From Comamonas sp. SCN 65-56 (lineage in GTDB: Bacteria > Pseudomonadota > Gammaproteobacteria > Burkholderiales > Burkholderiaceae_C): 64,000 nucleotides of DNA. The stretch covers positions 1 through 64,000 of the forward strand of contig NZ_MEDS01000021.1 in the NCBI RefSeq assembly GCF_001724135.1. Reading direction: 5' to 3'. The notes under the pieces were generated by a model. That model did no database searches. It worked only from the letters and a program-made list of their open reading frames with translations, and was not told where the DNA came from. Positions 8,543 to 17,748 of the stretch are shown piece after piece. Every line of letters starts with the position of its first letter. Position 1 is the stretch's first letter. The translations under genes were made by a program, and so were the position numbers.

Positions 8543-8986
8543 TCACTCGCCGACGTGGCGCATGGTGCACATGAGTTGCGCCTCCGCCGCCACGTTCTCG
8601 CCCACGCGACCAACGCCATTGAAGCGCCAGATGCCCCCGCGCACCCGGTCGATCGTGATATCGAGAATCAGCTGATCGCCGGGCACCACCGGATGCTTGA
8701 AGCGTGCACCGTCGATGCCGACAAAGTAGTAAATATTGTTCTCGTCCGGCACCTGGCCCATCGCATCAAACGCCAGCAGCCCGGCCGCCTGCGCCAGCGC
8801 TTCCAGGATCAGCACGCCAGGCATCACCGGCCGGCCCGGGAAGTGGCCGGTGAAAAACGGCTCGTTGAAGGTCACGTTCTTGATAGCACGGATGCGCTGG
8901 TTGCGCTCCAGTTCAAGCACCTTGTCCACCAGCAAGAAAGGATAGCGGTGGGGCAGCTGATTGAGGATGTATTGGATGTCCATCAT
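8543..8986 (-). CDS. fabZ: 3-hydroxyacyl-ACP dehydratase FabZ
   Basis: Hot-dog-fold dehydratase converting 3-hydroxyacyl-ACP to trans-2-enoyl-ACP in fatty acid elongation. It competes with LpxA/LpxD for hydroxyacyl-ACP, which explains its place among the lpx genes. The protein has 147 residues with the active site [20 protein letters not shown], where H48 and E62 are the catalytic pair. The N-terminal signature [13 protein letters not shown] is also present. Its start overlaps the lpxD stop by four bases. Confidence 0.96.
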   Translation of the reverse strand: MMDIQYILNQLPHRYPFLLVDKVLELERNQRIRAIKNVTFNEPFFTGHFPGRPVMPGVLILEALAQAAGLLAFDAMGQVPDENNIYYFVGIDGARFKHPVVPGDQLILDITIDRVRGGIWRFNGVGRVGENVAAEAQLMCTMRHVGE

Positions 8987-9984
8987 GGTTTTGGGGCTCT
9001 GGCGGCGTCCTGCAATTGTTGTTCGAGAGCCTTCACGCGCTCGCGCAGCCGATACAGCTGGCGCAGCGTGGCAGCGTTCTTTTCCCAGTGCGCATTGTCG
9101 TCCATGGGAAAGACGCCGGTGTAATGCCCACCCGGCTGGGTGATAGAGCGCATGACGACGGTGTTGGTGGAAATGTGCGTTCGGTCCGCGATGCTGAGAT
9201 GCCCGATGATGGACGCAGCGCCGGCAATCGTACAGTGCGCGCCGATGCGCGTGCTGCCGGCCACCGCCGTGCAGCCCGCCATGGCCGTGTGCTGCCCGAT
9301 GTGCACGTTGTGCGCGATCTGGATCAGGTTGTCGAGCTTGACCCCGTCCTCGATCACCGTGTCGTCCAGCGCGCCGCGGTCAATGCAGGTATTGGCACCG
9401 ATCTCCACATCGTCGCCGATGCGCACCGCGCCCAATTGCTCGATCTTGATCCACGCGCCACCCTCGGGCGCAAAGCCGAAGCCATCGGCCCCGATCACCA
9501 CGCCCGGATGCAGGATGCAGCGTGCGCCGATGCGGCAGCGCGCGCCGACGCACACGCGCGACTTGAGCACCGTGTCCGCGCCGATCACCGCGCCGCGCTC
9601 GACCACGCACAGCGGACCTATGCTGGCCCTTGGGTCAACCCGTGCCTCGGGGTGAACCACGGCGCTCGGATGCACGCCGGCCACCGCACCCAGGCCAAGC
9701 TGGCGCACCCACAGCTGCGTTGCGCGTGCGAAGTAGGCATAGGGATCGTCGGTGACGATGCATGCGCCGCGCTCAAGCGCCTGTTCGCGCAGCGCTGGTG
9801 CGACGATCACGCACGCCGCGCGACTCGCAGCCAGCTGGGCTGCATAGCGCCGATTGTTCAGGAAGGAAAGATCGCCGCTGGTTGCCGTGTCCAGCGGCGC
9901 GATGCGCTCAATCGTCAGATCTCTGTCGCCACCCTCAAGGCTCCCGCCCAAGGCATCGACAATGGAACCCAGGCGCAAGCCCAC
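8983..9984 (-). CDS. lpxD: UDP-3-O-(3-hydroxyacyl)glucosamine N-acyltransferase
   Basis: Third lipid A enzyme, adding the second hydroxyacyl chain from ACP. The 333 residues show an N-terminal uridine-binding domain ([20 protein letters not shown] and the nearby NNRRY), then many hexapeptide repeats forming the left-handed helix. The active-site region reads [19 protein letters not shown], with the conserved His. A C-terminal helix with coiled-coil character ([18 protein letters not shown]) ends the protein. The gene follows skp by 25 bases and overlaps fabZ. Confidence 0.95.
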   Translation of the reverse strand: MGLRLGSIVDALGGSLEGGDRDLTIERIAPLDTATSGDLSFLNNRRYAAQLAASRAACVIVAPALREQALERGACIVTDDPYAYFARATQLWVRQLGLGAVAGVHPSAVVHPEARVDPRASIGPLCVVERGAVIGADTVLKSRVCVGARCRIGARCILHPGVVIGADGFGFAPEGGAWIKIEQLGAVRIGDDVEIGANTCIDRGALDDTVIEDGVKLDNLIQIAHNVHIGQHTAMAGCTAVAGSTRIGAHCTIAGAASIIGHLSIADRTHISTNTVVMRSITQPGGHYTGVFPMDDNAHWEKNAATLRQLYRLRERVKALEQQLQDAARAPKP

Positions 9985-10009
9985 GTCCCGTCCTCAGCAG
10001 CGCAGGGCG

Positions 10010-10534
10010 TTACTTGCCCGCAGCACCATTCATGGCCTTGATCACCTTGTCGGTGATGTCCAGCTTGGGATTCACGTAGACGGCCTCCTGCAGGATGACA
10101 TCGTAGTTCTCCGTCTCGGCCATGGTCTTGATGATGCGGTTGGCCTTGTCCAGCACCTGCGCCAGCTCTTCGTTCTTGCGCGCGTTCAGGTCTTCCTGGA
10201 ACTCACGGTTCTTGCGCTGCAGATCGCGGTCCTGGTCGGCCAGCTGGCGCTGGCGTGCCTGGCGCTGGCTCTCGGACATGGTCGGCGCATCGCGCTCGAA
10301 CTTGTCGGACGCTGCCTTGAGGGCCTTGGAGAGGTCCTGCATTTCCTTGTCGCGCTTGGAAAACTCCTGTTCCAGTTTGGCCTGCGCCGCCTTGGCGGCA
10401 TCGGCTTCGCGGAAGATCCGATCGGTGTTGACAAACCCGGCTTTCAAACTTTGCGCCTGGGCTGCTGCAGGCACAGCGGCTGCCATGCTTCCCACCAGGG
10501 CAATGACGGAAAGGCTGCGAAAAAAACGGTTCAT
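10010..10534 (-). CDS. skp: periplasmic chaperone Skp/OmpH family
   Basis: Periplasmic chaperone that holds unfolded outer-membrane proteins on the way to BamA. A Sec signal ends near AAAQAQS, and the mature part is a long charged helical domain (AAQAKLEQEFSKRDKEMQDL through RQARQRQLADQDRDLQRK), typical of the Skp tentacles, ending with a short beta part. Two starts are possible: ATG 10543, whose A overlaps the bamA stop (TGATG), and ATG 10534, which gives the cleaner signal peptide MNRFFRSLSVIALVG and is preferred here. The gene is directly downstream of bamA. Confidence 0.9.
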   Translation of the reverse strand: MNRFFRSLSVIALVGSMAAAVPAAAQAQSLKAGFVNTDRIFREADAAKAAQAKLEQEFSKRDKEMQDLSKALKAASDKFERDAPTMSESQRQARQRQLADQDRDLQRKNREFQEDLNARKNEELAQVLDKANRIIKTMAETENYDVILQEAVYVNPKLDITDKVIKAMNGAAGK

Positions 10535-10542
10535 GGAAAACA

Positions 10543-12840
10543 TCAGAATGAAGTACCGATCTGGAATTGAAGGCGCTGGATTTTATCGCCAGCGAATTTG
10601 CGAATGGGCTGGCCCCAAGCCAGTCGCAGCGGCCCGAGCGGGGAAATCCAGCTCAGACCCAAACCTGCCGAGGCGCGCAGCTCCTTGAGTGACCACGGGT
10701 CATTGTCGCCGTAGACGTTGCCCACATCGACAAACACGAACCAGCGCAGGGTACGGTCATTGCCGGCGCCCGGGAACGGCGCCATGAATTCGGTGTTGAG
10801 CGTGATCTTCTTGGTGCCGCCCAGGATGGCTCCGGTGACATCGCGCGGGCCCAGCGTGCCCTGGTCAAAACCGCGCACCGAACCCAGGCCGCCCGAGTAG
10901 TAATTCTTGAACACCGGGAAGGGCCGTCCACCCAGCCCCTTTCCATAACCGACTTCACCATTGAAGGCCAGCGTGTAGCGCTTGGTCAATGGGATGTACT
11001 GCTGGTACTGATAGCCAAATTTGGCGTAGCGTGCATCGCCCGCCAAAGACAACTCGGTAGTGAATTTCTGCAAGCGCCCGGAATTGGGCGCCAGCGCGCT
11101 GTCACGGTTATCGCGCGACCAGCCTATAGTGAGCGGTATCGCAACGCTGGAAGCGCCGTATTTGTCGGCATAGGCCAGATACGCCGCCGGAATGTTGGTG
11201 CCCGACTTGATGCGCGTACGCTCCACACCAGCGCCGAAATAAACCGTGTCGAGCTCGCTGAACGGAATGCCAAAACGCACGCTGCCACCTTCGGTGACTA
11301 GCTTGTAGTCGCCGCCCTGGTACTGGTAGGGCCGTTGGGTGCGATAGAAGACGTCCAGCGTGCGCGAAATGCCGTCCTTGGTGAAATACGGGTCGGTCGT
11401 GGAGAGCACGATCGTGCGGTTGAACTTGCCCGTGTTGACGTCGATGCCCAGGGTATTGCCGGAACCGAAGACGTTTTCCTGCTTGATGCCGAAGGTGAGC
11501 GAAATCTTTTCCGCCGTCGAATAGCCGGCGCCGATCTGGATCATGCCCGTGGGCTTTTCCGTCACGTGCACCAGCAGATCCACCTGATCGGGCGCGCCTG
11601 GCACCTCTTGCGTCTCGACGCCCACTTCAGTGAAAAAACCCAGTCGATCGACGCGGTCGCGCGAGAGCCTGATCTTTTCGCCGTTGTACCAGGAGGCCTC
11701 GTACTGCCGGAACTCGCGACGCACGACTTCATCGCGCGTACGGTTGTTGCCGTCGATGTTGATGCGCCGCACATAGGCGCGCCGCGACGGGTCGGCACGC
11801 AGCTCCAGTTGCACGCGGTTGTTCTCGCGGTCTACCTCGGGTACCGCCTCGACCTTGGCAAAGGCATAGCCGAAATTGCCGAAATAGTCGGTCATCGCCT
11901 TGACAGTGTCGGTCACCGCATTGGCGTTGTAGGGCTCGCCCGGCTTGATCGTGATGAGCGATTTGAACTCATCGTCGCGATCCAGATAGTTGCCCGCCAG
12001 CGTCACGCCAGACACCACGTAGCGCGGGCCTTCGGTGATGTTGACGATGATGGAGATGGACTGCTTGTCCGGCGCGATCGCCACTTGCGTGGAATCGATG
12101 CGAAACTCCATGTAGCCGCGCGTCAGGTAATAAGAGCGCAGGGTTTCCAGATCGGCGTTGAGCTTGGGGCGCGAGTAGCGATCGCTCTTGGTGTACCAGC
12201 TCATCCAGCCGCCGGTATCGAGGTCGAACAGGTCGGTCAGCGTCGATTCGCTGAACGCCTTGGCGCCGACGATGCTGATGTCCTTGATCTTGGCCGGTTC
12301 GCCCTCGGTCACCGTGAAGGTCAGGTTCACGCGATTGCGATCCACCGGCGTGACGGTGGTGACCACCTCGGCCCCGTACAGGCTCTTGTTGATGTACTGG
12401 CGCTTGAGCTCCTGCTCGGCGCGATCGGCCAGCGCCTTGTCAAACGGACGGCCCTCGACGACACCGACATCGCGCATCGCCTTCTTGAGCTGGTCCTTGT
12501 CGAATTCCTTGATGCCGGCAAACTCGACTTCAGCCACCGTCGGCCGCTCTTCGACGACCACCACCAGCACATTGCCCTGCGCTTCCAGCTTCACGTCCTT
12601 GAACAGGCCCAGGGCAAACAGCGCCCGAATCGCGGCGGCGCCCTTTTCGTCAGTGTACTCATCGCCCACGCGCATGGGCAGCGATGCGAAGATGGTGCCC
12701 GGCTCCACGCGCTGCAGGCCTTCGACGCGGATGTCCTGCACCTTGAACGGTTGCAGGGCCCACGCGGCCTGCGCCGCCAATACCAGGGAAGCAGCAGCCA
12801 ATGCGTGGCGCGCTCCCAGAGCAGGAAAGAAATTTTTCAT
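10543..12840 (-). CDS. bamA: outer membrane protein assembly factor BamA
   Basis: Central Omp85-family subunit of the BAM complex that folds beta-barrel proteins into the outer membrane. From the ATG at 12838-12840 a signal peptide of about 29 residues precedes five POTRA domains (starting FKVQDIRVEGLQRVEPGTIF) to about residue 350, and a 16-stranded barrel follows. A well-conserved late motif is VRGFDQGTLGPRD, in the lid-lock (VRGF) region. The protein ends in an aromatic Phe (LQFQIGTSF), the usual outer-membrane signature. The 765-residue length is standard. The upstream 17 codons of the longer open frame are not part of the gene. Confidence 0.97.
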   Translation of the reverse strand: MKNFFPALGARHALAAASLVLAAQAAWALQPFKVQDIRVEGLQRVEPGTIFASLPMRVGDEYTDEKGAAAIRALFALGLFKDVKLEAQGNVLVVVVEERPTVAEVEFAGIKEFDKDQLKKAMRDVGVVEGRPFDKALADRAEQELKRQYINKSLYGAEVVTTVTPVDRNRVNLTFTVTEGEPAKIKDISIVGAKAFSESTLTDLFDLDTGGWMSWYTKSDRYSRPKLNADLETLRSYYLTRGYMEFRIDSTQVAIAPDKQSISIIVNITEGPRYVVSGVTLAGNYLDRDDEFKSLITIKPGEPYNANAVTDTVKAMTDYFGNFGYAFAKVEAVPEVDRENNRVQLELRADPSRRAYVRRINIDGNNRTRDEVVRREFRQYEASWYNGEKIRLSRDRVDRLGFFTEVGVETQEVPGAPDQVDLLVHVTEKPTGMIQIGAGYSTAEKISLTFGIKQENVFGSGNTLGIDVNTGKFNRTIVLSTTDPYFTKDGISRTLDVFYRTQRPYQYQGGDYKLVTEGGSVRFGIPFSELDTVYFGAGVERTRIKSGTNIPAAYLAYADKYGASSVAIPLTIGWSRDNRDSALAPNSGRLQKFTTELSLAGDARYAKFGYQYQQYIPLTKRYTLAFNGEVGYGKGLGGRPFPVFKNYYSGGLGSVRGFDQGTLGPRDVTGAILGGTKKITLNTEFMAPFPGAGNDRTLRWFVFVDVGNVYGDNDPWSLKELRASAGLGLSWISPLGPLRLAWGQPIRKFAGDKIQRLQFQIGTSF

Positions 12841-12883
12841 GAATGAAGCGCCAGCCGTCGCACGATGGCGCCAGCATTGATCG

Positions 12884-14248
12884 TCAGCCAAACAACCGGG
12901 TGAAATCGTTGAACACGGCGATGGACATCATCACCAGGAGTAGCGCGACGCCACCGCGTTGCAATCGCTCCATCCACGCGTCAGACACGCCATGGCCGGT
13001 CACTCCCTCCCATAAATAATACATCAGGTGCCCACCGTCGAGGACGGGCAGCGGCAGCAGATTGAGCACGCCCAGACTCACGCTGATGAGCGCCAGGAAC
13101 ACCAGGTAGGCGGTCAAGCCCATATGCGCCGATTTGCCCGCGTAATCGGCGATCGTGAGCGGGCCGCTCAGGTTCTTCACCGAGGCCTCGCCAATCACCA
13201 TGCGGCCGATCATGCGCAGCGTCAGCGCCGAAATCTCCCAGGTGCGCTGGGCGCCCCTCCAGAGGCCGTCCACGGGGCCGTAGCGCACCATCAGCATCTC
13301 GGGCGCGGCGCCGACATAGGCACCGACGCGCCCGATGGCGGCGCCCTCCTCCTCACGCAGCTGTGGCGTCACGGGAATTTCCAGCCGTCGGCCCGCGCGC
13401 TCCACCTGCCAGACTTGCGTGAGCGCTTTCCCGTCCTTGACGCTGGCACGAATCAGCGCCCGCAGCTGCTGGCCATCACCCACGGCCTGCGGGCCGATCG
13501 CCAGCACCACGTCTCCTTCATGCAGACCGGCGCGCTCGGCGGCACCGCCCGCCATCACCTCGCCCATCACGGGCCGCGTCCACGGGCCGGTGATGCCGAT
13601 CTTGCGCAGCAGCTCGGCATCGGGCTCGCGCGTATTCAGCTGGTCCAGCCGCAGGGTGATCGAGCGCGGCGCGACATCCGTGCTGCCTTGCACGCGCAAG
13701 CGCACGTTTTCGCCATCCAGGGCGCTGCGCGCCAGCAGCCAGCGCAGGTCGTCGAAGGAGCGCAAGGGCTCGGGCTGCGCATCACCCATCGCGGCGGCCA
13801 GCACGCGATCACCGCCTTGCACCCCGGCCTGCGCGGCAATGGTGTCCGCCGCAGGCGTGGCCAGATAGGGCGCGGGTTCCATCACCCCCATCCAGTTCAC
13901 CAGCGCATACAGCAGCACCGCCAACACCAGATTGGCGAGTGGACCGGCCGCAACGATGGCCGCGCGCTTGGCCAGGCGCTGGTTGTTGAACGCCAGGTGG
14001 CGTTCCGCGGGCGCCACCGGCGCCTCGCGCTCATCCAGCATGCGCACATAGCCACCCAACGGGAACATGCCGATCACGTATTCGGTGGGCGAGCCCTTGG
14101 GCTGCCAGCGCACCAGCGGCTTGCCAAAACCGACGGAAAAGCGCAGCACCTTGACACCGCAGGCCACCGCGACGCGGTAGTGGCCGTACTCGTGCACCGC
14201 GATCAGGAGGGCAAGTGCGACGATGAAGGCAACAACGGTAAGCACCAT
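12884..14248 (-). CDS. rseP: site-2 intramembrane zinc protease RseP
   Basis: Inner-membrane zinc metalloprotease of the sigma-E stress pathway, cleaving the anti-sigma factor after DegS and clearing signal peptides. The HExxH site is H19-E20-x-x-H23 (AVHEYGH) in the first membrane helix. PDZ-like domains follow in the middle (GGAAERAGLHEGDVVLAIG), and the third zinc ligand is in LPLPVLDGGHLMYY near the C-terminus. The 454-residue length is typical. It sits between dxr and bamA in the usual betaproteobacterial order, separated from bamA by 43 bases. Confidence 0.95.
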   Translation of the reverse strand: MVLTVVAFIVALALLIAVHEYGHYRVAVACGVKVLRFSVGFGKPLVRWQPKGSPTEYVIGMFPLGGYVRMLDEREAPVAPAERHLAFNNQRLAKRAAIVAAGPLANLVLAVLLYALVNWMGVMEPAPYLATPAADTIAAQAGVQGGDRVLAAAMGDAQPEPLRSFDDLRWLLARSALDGENVRLRVQGSTDVAPRSITLRLDQLNTREPDAELLRKIGITGPWTRPVMGEVMAGGAAERAGLHEGDVVLAIGPQAVGDGQQLRALIRASVKDGKALTQVWQVERAGRRLEIPVTPQLREEEGAAIGRVGAYVGAAPEMLMVRYGPVDGLWRGAQRTWEISALTLRMIGRMVIGEASVKNLSGPLTIADYAGKSAHMGLTAYLVFLALISVSLGVLNLLPLPVLDGGHLMYYLWEGVTGHGVSDAWMERLQRGGVALLLVMMSIAVFNDFTRLFG

Positions 14249-14292
14249 GGGAGTCCCCGAAAAAGTGAGCTGCTCGCGCGCTTCACAAGCCT

Positions 14293-14318
14293 GTTTCAGA
14301 GATATTAATATCTGAAAC
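14293..14318. promoter_or_regulatory. inverted repeat between dxr and rseP
   Basis: GTTTCAGA at 14293-14300 pairs with TCTGAAAC at 14311-14318 around an AT-rich centre that is itself palindromic (TATTAATA). It lies in the 98-base gap between dxr and rseP. It could be an operator or an mRNA hairpin; no U-run supports a terminator. Confidence 0.4.
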
Positions 14319-14346
14319 CCAATGTATATGGGCGTGCAACGCTCCG

Positions 14347-15522
14347 CTATTGAAAGCGTTTGACCTGCCGCGCCGCCGCGGCACGGCTTTGCTCATCGAG
14401 CGCCAGCAGCGCCTGCAGCGAATCCGGGTTGGAGGTCGTCACCGTATCCAAAGTTGCACGGTTGACCGCGTGGATCTGGTCGAAACGGATCTGGCGCGCC
14501 AGAAAGGCCGCGACCGCCACCTCGTTGGCGGCGTTGAGCACCGCCGTCGTCCCGGGCGCGGCGGCCAGCGCCTGCCACGACAGGTGCAGACCGGGGAAAC
14601 GCCGCGCGTCGGCTTCCTCGAAGGTGAGCGCGGCCATCTGGCTGAAATCCAGCGGCGCGGCGCCACTGGCGATGCGTTCGGGCCAGGCAAGGCCCACGGC
14701 AATCGGCACGCGCATGTCGGGCGTGCCCAGTTGCGCGATGATGGAGGCATCCACGTACTGCACCATCGAATGGATGATCTGCTGCGGGTGGATCACCACC
14801 TTGATTTGCTCCGGGCGCAGATCAAACAGCCAGCGCGCCTCGATCACCTCCAGCGCCTTGTTCATCATCGTCGCCGAATCGACCGAAATCTTGCGGCCCA
14901 TCACGAAGTTGGGATGCGCGCAGGCCTCCTCGGGCGTGACGTCGCGCAAGCTGGCCGGATCGCGCGTGCGAAACGGCCCGCCCGAGGCGGTGAGCAGCAC
15001 GTGGTCGACCCGCCGCCCCCAGGTACTGCGGTCTTCGGGCAGGCTCTGAAAAATCGCCGAGTGCTCGCTGTCGATCGGCAGCAGCGTCGCCCCGCCCGCT
15101 TTCACCGCACGCAAAAACACCTCGCCGCCGACGACCAGCGCCTCCTTGTTGGCCAGCAGCAATCGCTTGCCCGCGTGTGCCGCGGCAATGCAGGGCGCCA
15201 GGCCTGCGGCGCCGACGATGGCCGCCATCACCGCATCCACCTCGGGGTGAGATGCTATTTGTTCAAGAGCATCTGGCGCTTGCAGCACCTGCGTTGGAAG
15301 TCCGTTCGCCTTGATTTTTTCAGCGAGCTGGGCGGCATGCGCCGGGCTGGCCATCACCGCGTAGCGCGGCCGGAATTGCGCACACTGCGCCAGCAGTTCA
15401 TCGACCCGCGTGGCGGCGCTGAGCGCAAAGACTTCGACCTGGTCCGGATGGCGGGCCACGACGTCCAGGGTATTGGTGCCGATCGAACCGGTCGACCCCA
15501 GAATCGTGAGGCGTTGTTTCAT
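14347..15522 (-). CDS. dxr: 1-deoxy-D-xylulose-5-phosphate reductoisomerase
   Basis: Second enzyme of the MEP isoprenoid pathway, making 2-C-methylerythritol 4-phosphate with NADPH and a divalent metal. From the ATG at 15520-15522 the 391-residue protein starts MKQRLTILGSTGSIGTNTLD, with the NADPH-binding GSTGSIG. The mobile-loop and metal region is LLPIDSEHSAIFQSL, and the substrate-binding segment includes TASGGPFR and HPNFVMGRKISVDSATMMNK. Its start overlaps the cdsA stop (ATGA). A degenerate palindromic repeat copy (15251-15320) is read in frame as about residues 68-91, in a surface part of the N-terminal domain. The very long open frame upstream is not used. Confidence 0.95.
   Translation of the reverse strand: MKQRLTILGSTGSIGTNTLDVVARHPDQVEVFALSAATRVDELLAQCAQFRPRYAVMASPAHAAQLAEKIKANGLPTQVLQAPDALEQIASHPEVDAVMAAIVGAAGLAPCIAAAHAGKRLLLANKEALVVGGEVFLRAVKAGGATLLPIDSEHSAIFQSLPEDRSTWGRRVDHVLLTASGGPFRTRDPASLRDVTPEEACAHPNFVMGRKISVDSATMMNKALEVIEARWLFDLRPEQIKVVIHPQQIIHSMVQYVDASIIAQLGTPDMRVPIAVGLAWPERIASGAAPLDFSQMAALTFEEADARRFPGLHLSWQALAAAPGTTAVLNAANEVAVAAFLARQIRFDQIHAVNRATLDTVTTSNPDSLQALLALDEQSRAAAARQVKRFQ
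15251..15320 (-). repeat. degenerate palindromic repeat copy inside dxr
   Basis: TGCTATTTGTTCAAGAGCAT, then GGCGCTTGCAGC and a later CCTTGATTTTTT, keep the order of blocks of the repeat family, but with more mismatches than the copies in lpxB or hemD. The assignment is tentative. Confidence 0.4.
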
Positions 15523-16361
15523 GGGCGTGCGAAATTCGAAATCATGAGCGCCAGCGGCAGCGTGGGCAGCAGCGCATCCACACGGTCGAGCACACCGCCA
15601 TGCCCGGGCAGCAGATTGCTGCTGTCCTTCATGCCGCTGCTGCGCTTGACCAGCGATTCGGTGAGGTCTCCGACCACACTCATCGCCGTCAGGAACAGCA
15701 GCGCCGGCAGCCACCAGAGCAGCCCCATGCCCAGCAAACGTGCATACAGGCTGGGCACCGCCGCCTGCCAATGCCCGTCGGCCCAGGCCCAGACCAGCGC
15801 CAGCAGCAGCACACCCGCCATGCCGCCCCAGACACCTTCCCAGCTCTTGCCCGGGCTGATCGCCGGTGCGAGTTTGCGTCTGCCCAGCGCCCGGCCCGCG
15901 AAATAGGCACAGATATCCGCCACCCAGACGAGGCAGAGGATGGAGAGCAGAAAATTGATGCCGATGGCCCGTGCCCGTGCCATCGCCAGCCACGCCAGCC
16001 ACAGCGCCAGCACGCCGCCCGCCAGGCGCAACCAGCGCGCGGTCTGCGGCCAGCCCGCGACGCCGCGCGCCAGCAGCCAGCCGCCCAGCAGCACCCAGGC
16101 CGCACCCGCCACCTGCCACAGCCAGGGCAGCGGCAGTGCGATCCAGCCGACCCACCAGCTCGCCAGACACAGCACGCTGCCCACCGCCGCCAGCCCGAGG
16201 GACGCGGCCTGCGCCAGGCCGTTCAGCCGGCCCCATTCCCAGCAGCCGGTGGCAATCAGGATCAGCGTGACGACCGCCAGGGGCACAAACGAGGGATAGG
16301 CCAGCGCCGGCAGCAAAATCGCCAGCAGCACCAGCGCGGTAAGGATGCGCTGCTTCAGCAT
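15519..16361 (-). CDS. cdsA: phosphatidate cytidylyltransferase
   Basis: Multi-spanning inner-membrane enzyme making CDP-diacylglycerol from phosphatidate and CTP for phospholipid synthesis. The 280 residues contain about eight hydrophobic segments and the full family signature near the C-terminus: SLVKRSSGMKDSSNLLPGHG followed by GVLDRVD, which holds the catalytic Asp and Lys residues. The gene overlaps uppS by seven bases and dxr by four. Confidence 0.95.
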   Translation of the reverse strand: MLKQRILTALVLLAILLPALAYPSFVPLAVVTLILIATGCWEWGRLNGLAQAASLGLAAVGSVLCLASWWVGWIALPLPWLWQVAGAAWVLLGGWLLARGVAGWPQTARWLRLAGGVLALWLAWLAMARARAIGINFLLSILCLVWVADICAYFAGRALGRRKLAPAISPGKSWEGVWGGMAGVLLLALVWAWADGHWQAAVPSLYARLLGMGLLWWLPALLFLTAMSVVGDLTESLVKRSSGMKDSSNLLPGHGGVLDRVDALLPTLPLALMISNFARP

Positions 16362-17101
16362 GCGGGTGGCTCCGCGCCCACCACCTGCTCGGAGGTGCGG
16401 CCAAAGCGGCGCTCGCGTGCGTTGAAGTCGGCAATCGCGGCGTCCAGCGCCGCCTCGTCAAAGTCCGGCCAGAGTGCGTCGGTGAAGTACAGCTCGGCAT
16501 AGGCCGCCTGCCAGAGCAAAAAATTGCTGATGCGCAGCTCGCCGCCGGTGCGAATGAGCAGGTCAGGGTCAGGCACATGCCCCATGGCCATCGCACCGTG
16601 CAGGCTCTCCTCGGTGATCGCCTCGCCGCGGGCGGCCAGGCTCGCCGCCGCTTGGGCAATGTCCCAACGCCCGCCGTAGTTGAAGCAGACGTTGAGCAGC
16701 ATGCGCGCGCCCTGTGCCGTCGCGGCCTCGGCCTGTGCGAGGGCCTCGCGCATGCCCGCGGAAAGGCCGCCGCGCTCGCCGACAAAGCGCAGGCGCACGC
16801 CGTCGTGCACCAGCTGCGGCACCTCGCGCAGCAGCGCCTTGCCCATGAGCTCCATCAGGCCGGAGACTTCATCGTGCGGCCGGTTCCAGTTTTCGGAGGA
16901 GAACGCAAACACCGTCAGCACCGCCACGCCGCGCGCGGCGCAGGCCTTGAGGCAGCGGCGCAGCGATTCGACGCCCTGTTTGTGCCCCGCCAGGCGCGGC
17001 AAGAATCGGCGCTTGGCCCAGCGGCCATTGCCGTCCATCACGATCGCGATGTGGCGCGGCGCCGGGGCGTTGAGCGTGGAGCGTTGGGGGTTGAGCGTCA
17101 T
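16355..17101 (-). CDS. uppS: isoprenyl (undecaprenyl) diphosphate synthase
   Basis: cis-Prenyltransferase making the C55 lipid carrier for peptidoglycan and O-antigen. The signature HIAIVMDGNGRWAKRR places the catalytic Asp at D23. VLTVFAFSSENWNRP and the C-terminal DPDLLIRTGGELRISNFLLW are likewise diagnostic. The first dozen residues (MTLNPQRSTLNAP) are encoded by a small repeat that is inverted just downstream of frr (17068-17100 and 17123-17150), so the natural N-terminus may have been remodelled. No strong ribosome-binding site precedes the ATG. Confidence 0.93.
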   Translation of the reverse strand: MTLNPQRSTLNAPAPRHIAIVMDGNGRWAKRRFLPRLAGHKQGVESLRRCLKACAARGVAVLTVFAFSSENWNRPHDEVSGLMELMGKALLREVPQLVHDGVRLRFVGERGGLSAGMREALAQAEAATAQGARMLLNVCFNYGGRWDIAQAAASLAARGEAITEESLHGAMAMGHVPDPDLLIRTGGELRISNFLLWQAAYAELYFTDALWPDFDEAALDAAIADFNARERRFGRTSEQVVGAEPPAC

Positions 17102-17150
17102 CGTGGCTGGCAGGGCCGCTGAACGTCAAACGCTCAACGCCCAACCGGGC
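17068..17150. repeat. inverted CGTTGAGCGT repeat spanning uppS start and frr-uppS gap
   Basis: The motif GTTGAGCGT occurs twice in direct orientation at the uppS 5' end, and its inverted form ACGCTCAAC lies in the gap just after frr. The frr-uppS junction can therefore fold into a hairpin that would include the uppS start codon. Confidence 0.45.
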
Positions 17151-17151
17151 T

Positions 17152-17712
17152 TCAGACCGCCATGATGTCCTGTTCCTTGGCGGCCACCAAGGCGTCGATC
17201 TCGGCAATCTGCTTGTCGGTGAGCTTCTGCACTTCGGCTTCGGCGCGCTTGAGCTCGTCCTCGGACGCTTCCTTGTCCTTGACCATTTTCTTGGCGGCTT
17301 CATTGGCATCGCGGCGCAGGTTGCGGATCACCACCTTGGCGCTCTCGCCCTCGGCGCGCACGATCTTGGTCATCTCCTTGCGCCGCTCCTCGCTCATCGG
17401 CGGCATCGGCACGCGAATCAAATCGCCCATGGAGGCTGGATTCAGGCCGAGATCGCTCTCGCGGATGGCCTTCTCGACCTTGGCCGCCATGTTCTTTTCC
17501 CAGGGCTGAACGCTGATGGTGCGCGCATCGATCAGCGAGACATTGGCCACCTGCGACAGCGGCACCATGGAGCCGTAATACTCGACATGGATGGTATCGA
17601 GCAGCGCGGTGCTGGCGCGCCCGGTGCGGATCTTGGTGAGGTTGTGCTTGAACGCCTCGACGGAATGCTCCATCTTCGTTTTCGCGTTCTTCTGGATGTC
17701 GGCAATCGCCAT
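17152..17712 (-). CDS. frr: ribosome recycling factor
   Basis: Factor that splits post-termination ribosomes together with EF-G. From the ATG at 17710-17712, after a clear AGGAG, the protein starts [20 protein letters not shown] and has 186 residues, the standard size. The conserved segments KIRTGRAST, the [17 protein letters not shown] block and the VRNLRRD-type region ([16 protein letters not shown]) mark the two-domain tRNA-like fold. It follows pyrH with a short gap, as usual. Confidence 0.97.
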   Translation of the reverse strand: MAIADIQKNAKTKMEHSVEAFKHNLTKIRTGRASTALLDTIHVEYYGSMVPLSQVANVSLIDARTISVQPWEKNMAAKVEKAIRESDLGLNPASMGDLIRVPMPPMSEERRKEMTKIVRAEGESAKVVIRNLRRDANEAAKKMVKDKEASEDELKRAEAEVQKLTDKQIAEIDALVAAKEQDIMAV

Positions 17713-17748
17713 GACGGACTCCTGTGCGGCCATCGATGCCGCAAACAT

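Noticed and set aside
15523-16785. Extension of the dxr frame far upstream into cdsA and uppS
   Set aside because: The dxr protein starts at the ATG overlapping the cdsA stop; upstream residues are antifamily sequence from other frames.
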